Origin: Acidimicrobiia bacterium | Lineage (GTDB): Bacteria; Actinomycetota; Acidimicrobiia; Acidimicrobiales; Poriferisodalaceae | Length of the DNA stretch: 64,000 nucleotides | Assembly (NCBI GenBank): GCA_022820925.1 | Contig: JAJEEO010000012.1 | Span: forward strand, 310,001-374,000 | Reading direction: 5' to 3' | Shown: one piece after another, positions 61,795 through 64,000 of the stretch | Position numbering within the stretch: the stretch's first letter is position 1 | Layout of the letters: each line of letters starts with the position of its first letter | Made by a program: the position numbers and the translations under genes | Notes under the pieces: generated by a model | What the model was told of the DNA's origin: nothing | Seen by the model: the letters and a program-made list of their open reading frames with translations, nothing else | The model's database searches: none

Positions 61795-63159
61795 TCACCT
61801 GCTGACGGCGTCGCCCAGGTTCTTGATGACGTCGATCCACATCTGTGTGGTGAGTGCCAGCGAATCGACGTCGACGCGCTCGTCGTTGCCGTGGAAACGC
61901 AGCATGAAATCGTTGGAGTTGACCCGGTTGCTGAACAGGCCCGCCCCGTAGGCCACGGTGCCCTTGAGGCGGAAGAAGCGGGCGTCGGTCGCACCGACGA
62001 TGAGCTGAGGGATCACCGGCGCACCCGGGTGAGCCTTCGCCATCAGCTCGCTCAACAGCTGCCACATGGGCGTGTTGGTCGGCGAGAAGCTGGCGGGATC
62101 GTCGTGGAGGTGCTCGATCTCGACCTCGTCGAACAGCTCGCCGAGGGCTGCCTGCAGGTGCTCGTTCACGGCGACGGGATCGCCAGGCGCCGTGCGGATG
62201 TCGACTTCGATCTCGACCTTGTCGGGGATGATGTTGGTCTTGTTGCCGCCGCCGACGACATTGGGGCTGAACGTGGTGTGGCTGCACGCATGCAGGTGGC
62301 GCGCCAGGCCCGGCGAGTCGATGCCGGCGACAGCGTCGTAGACGCGGCCCGGGTCGAGCAGCGCTTCGCGTGTCTCATCGTCGACTCGCAGCGTCGAGAC
62401 ATGGTGCTGCCACATCTCGGTGAGCTGAGGCGCCGGCCGGTACTCGGCGATGCGGCGCACGATCTCGGCCGCCTTGACGAGAGCGTTGTCGGTGCCGAAC
62501 GGCATGGAGCCGTGGCCGGGTGTGCCGCGCACGGTGAGCCGGCGCCAGCCGATCCCCTTCTCTCCCGCCGCCAGCGTGATCTTGGTGCCCTGGGGCGTGT
62601 GGTTGGGCATCCCGCCGAACTCGGTGAGCACGTAGTCGCACTCGATGGCATCCCAGTGGTGCTCGGCCATCCACTTGGCTCCGTAGGTGCCGCCGGCTTC
62701 CTCATCGGCAACGCCGAAGTAGATGACGTCGCCCTTCGGCCGGTACCCGCTGCGCACGATGTGACGGAACGCCACCGCCATCGACGAGGTCAGGTTGAGC
62801 ATGTCGACCGCCCCGCGTCCCCACACCTCGCCGTCCACCAGCTCGCCGCCGAACGGGTCCCGGCTCCAGCCGTCGGCGTTCACCGGCACCACGTCGGTGT
62901 GGCCCATCAGGCACAGCTTGGGCGCCGACGGATCCGTGCCCGAGATGCGGGCCACCAGTGATCGGCGTCCCGGCTCAGATTCGAAGCTCTGCACGTCGAC
63001 GCCCGGGCCTTCGAGGTACGTCTCGAGCAGGTCGCTGTTGCGAACCTCCTCGCCCGATGCGACGGTTCCGTCGTTGACGCAGGCATTGCGGATCATCTGC
63101 TGCAACAGCTCGACGGTCTCGTTGGTCAGCGCTGGATCGGTGTAGTCAAGGTCCCCCAT
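61795..63159 (-). CDS. M20 family metallopeptidase/deacylase
   Basis: A 454-residue zinc hydrolase, the second M20 enzyme of the window. Metal motifs are LCLMGHTDVVPVNADGW near residue 85, WGRGAVDMLNLTSSMAVAF near 115 and GVADEEAGGTYG near 150. The dimerisation domain contains RRLTVRGTPGHGSMP. PQLIVGATDARFF near 385 and SNRVNSNDFMLRFHGNDERV near the end hold the last ligand. Its layout is closer to the larger carboxypeptidase-like M20 proteins than to the 394-residue enzyme near argG. The substrate is unknown. The start has TAACAT seven bases upstream. Confidence 0.88.
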   Translation of the reverse strand: MGDLDYTDPALTNETVELLQQMIRNACVNDGTVASGEEVRNSDLLETYLEGPGVDVQSFESEPGRRSLVARISGTDPSAPKLCLMGHTDVVPVNADGWSRDPFGGELVDGEVWGRGAVDMLNLTSSMAVAFRHIVRSGYRPKGDVIYFGVADEEAGGTYGAKWMAEHHWDAIECDYVLTEFGGMPNHTPQGTKITLAAGEKGIGWRRLTVRGTPGHGSMPFGTDNALVKAAEIVRRIAEYRPAPQLTEMWQHHVSTLRVDDETREALLDPGRVYDAVAGIDSPGLARHLHACSHTTFSPNVVGGGNKTNIIPDKVEIEVDIRTAPGDPVAVNEHLQAALGELFDEVEIEHLHDDPASFSPTNTPMWQLLSELMAKAHPGAPVIPQLIVGATDARFFRLKGTVAYGAGLFSNRVNSNDFMLRFHGNDERVDVDSLALTTQMWIDVIKNLGDAVSR

Positions 63160-63166
63160 GGCAGCG

Positions 63167-63172
63167 ATGTTA
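63167..63172 (-). promoter_or_regulatory. Leaderless -10 box for the second M20 gene (TAACAT)
   Basis: TAACAT on the minus strand, seven bases before the ATG at 63159. Confidence 0.5.
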
Positions 63173-63274
63173 CGACTGCGCCTGCACTCCGGGGGCTACT
63201 GAGACGCGTCAGCTCGGGTCATCCGGCCCGAACACCCCGCACGGCACTCCACAGTGACGTCCTGCAGACGCAAC

Positions 63275-63280
63275 TACCGT
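63275..63280 (+). promoter_or_regulatory. Leaderless -10 box for the acyl-CoA dehydrogenase gene (TACCGT)
   Basis: TACCGT followed by eight bases and ATG 63289. Confidence 0.6.
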
Positions 63281-63288
63281 GGCAGGCG

Positions 63289-64000
63289 ATGAGCGCGCCC
63301 GCCGATGCCGAACTTGTCGACTCAGATCTCGCCGACTTTCGGGCCGAGGCATCGCAGTTCCTGAGCGATGCGGTTCGCGACGGCACGGCGTGCCCCGCGT
63401 ACGGCGCGATCCTGATGCCTGCGCTGCATGACGAGGCCCGTGCCTGGCAGCGCTACTGCTGCGACCACGGCTGGGCCGGGCTGCACTGGCCGACCGAATA
63501 CGGCGGTCGCGGGCTGACGCGCGCGCACACCGGCGTGTGGATGGAGGAGTGCGAACGCGCAGGCGTGGCCCCCTACCTGAACCTGCAGGGGACCGTGCTG
63601 GCCGGCGAGGCCATCCTGCGCTCCGGCACCGAACGCCAACGTGAGCAGTTCCTGGGTCCGATCCTGACCGGCGAGGAGCTGTGGTGCCAGCTGTTCAGCG
63701 AGCCCGGCAACGGCTCGGACTTGGGCGGGCTCACCTCGGCTGCAGTGCCCGACGGCAGCCACTACGTGCTGAACGGCCAGAAGGTGTGGTCGTCGAACGC
63801 CCAGTTCGCCGAGTACGGCATCTTGATGGCCCGCACCGAGCCGGATGCCCCCAAGCACCGCGGCATCAGCTTCTTCCTGCTCGACATGACGCTGCCCGGC
63901 ATCGAAGTGCGCCCGATCAGGCAGATGACCGGCGACAGCGAATTCTGCGAGGTCTTCTTCGACGACGTCGCCATGCCCGGTGACGCACTGCTCGGCGAGC
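63289..64000 (+). CDS. Acyl-CoA dehydrogenase, N-terminal part (runs off the right edge)
   Basis: The first 237 codons of an acyl-CoA dehydrogenase, a flavoenzyme that makes 2-enoyl-CoA. The N-terminal helical domain ends with WAGLHWPTEYGGRG. The middle beta domain shows CQLFSEPGNGSDLGGLTSAAV, GSHYVLNGQKVWSSNAQFAEYGILMART and PGIEVRPIRQMTGDSEFCEVFFDDVAMP. The C-terminal domain with the catalytic base is outside the window. The GNGSD variant suggests a branched-chain or unusual acyl substrate, but this is weak. Confidence 0.92.
   Translation, partial: MSAPADAELVDSDLADFRAEASQFLSDAVRDGTACPAYGAILMPALHDEARAWQRYCCDHGWAGLHWPTEYGGRGLTRAHTGVWMEECERAGVAPYLNLQGTVLAGEAILRSGTERQREQFLGPILTGEELWCQLFSEPGNGSDLGGLTSAAVPDGSHYVLNGQKVWSSNAQFAEYGILMARTEPDAPKHRGISFFLLDMTLPGIEVRPIRQMTGDSEFCEVFFDDVAMPGDALLGE

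Overview
The window looks like a chromosomal segment of a high-GC actinobacterium, most plausibly of the class Acidimicrobiia; this is an inference. The support is an fbiC gene for the deazaflavin cofactor F420 with an F420-type nitroreductase nearby, actinobacterial families such as DUF3151 and DUF4031, Thr/Pro-rich linkers in exported proteins, many GTG starts, and mRNAs that mostly begin at the start codon. No rRNA, tRNA, CRISPR array, insertion sequence or prophage was seen. Coding density is very high and no gap exceeds about 210 bases.

Layout. 1-5.6 kb: the 5' part of ribH (minus), a fused hydantoinase/oxoprolinase, a MOSC protein and a small Phd-VapC type toxin-antitoxin pair behind an AT-rich operator. 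5.6-18.9 kb: central and degradative metabolism, with an HD-domain protein plus ilvE (minus), a two-domain beta-oxidation enzyme, a TauD-like dioxygenase, an LDH2-type dehydrogenase, a tricarballylate-dehydrogenase-like flavoprotein, monomeric isocitrate dehydrogenase, an E. coli-type argininosuccinate synthase, an M20 amidohydrolase and a deazaflavin-dependent nitroreductase. 18.9-28.4 kb: a hypothetical protein, a FIST sensor protein, transketolase, transaldolase, then an HxlR regulator translationally coupled to fbiC, followed by a thioredoxin-like and a CcdA-like membrane protein. 28.4-39 kb: a VOC protein, a glycolate oxidase operon glcD-glcE-glcF with a small helical protein, a Cys-rich protein, the DUF3151-mobA-rnd operon, pyruvate kinase and a histidine phosphatase. 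39-48 kb: a SirB1-type protein, a GDPD, a FAD-linked oxidase, a gamma-glutamyltransferase homologue, an envelope cluster (membrane-anchored protein, M15 peptidase, LytR-CpsA-Psr protein) and a degenerate GGDEF protein. 48-64 kb: an FAA hydrolase, a DNA glycosylase, an AtuA protein, an alpha/beta hydrolase, a DUF4031 protein, an M23 peptidase, an antiporter/phosphatase/AI-2E transporter operon, enoyl-CoA hydratase, cyclophilin, a D-aminoacylase-like amidohydrolase, a lipoprotein, a second M20 enzyme and the start of an acyl-CoA dehydrogenase.

Gene expression logic. At 27 starts a hexamer of the form TAnnnT (one case GATACT) lies 6-10 bases before the ATG or GTG. All but one of these starts (pyk) lack a Shine-Dalgarno sequence. 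This is the signature of leaderless transcription, and it fixes many start codons here. Internal operon genes instead use four-base GTGA or ATGA overlaps. These two rules were used to choose starts throughout.

The most interesting regulatory locus is the HxlR-fbiC unit. A perfect 9-bp inverted repeat covers the -35 to -10 region, two more copies of the half-site lie upstream, the regulator has an N-terminal Cys placed like those of redox-sensing HxlR proteins, and its stop codon overlaps the fbiC start. Other unexplained structure includes a three-copy intergenic repeat (18.3, 33.0 and 52.0 kb), a 33-bp tandem repeat across the fbiC stop codon, and a double hairpin over the start of the degenerate GGDEF gene. 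I did not find a locus that I can confidently call a wholly new system.
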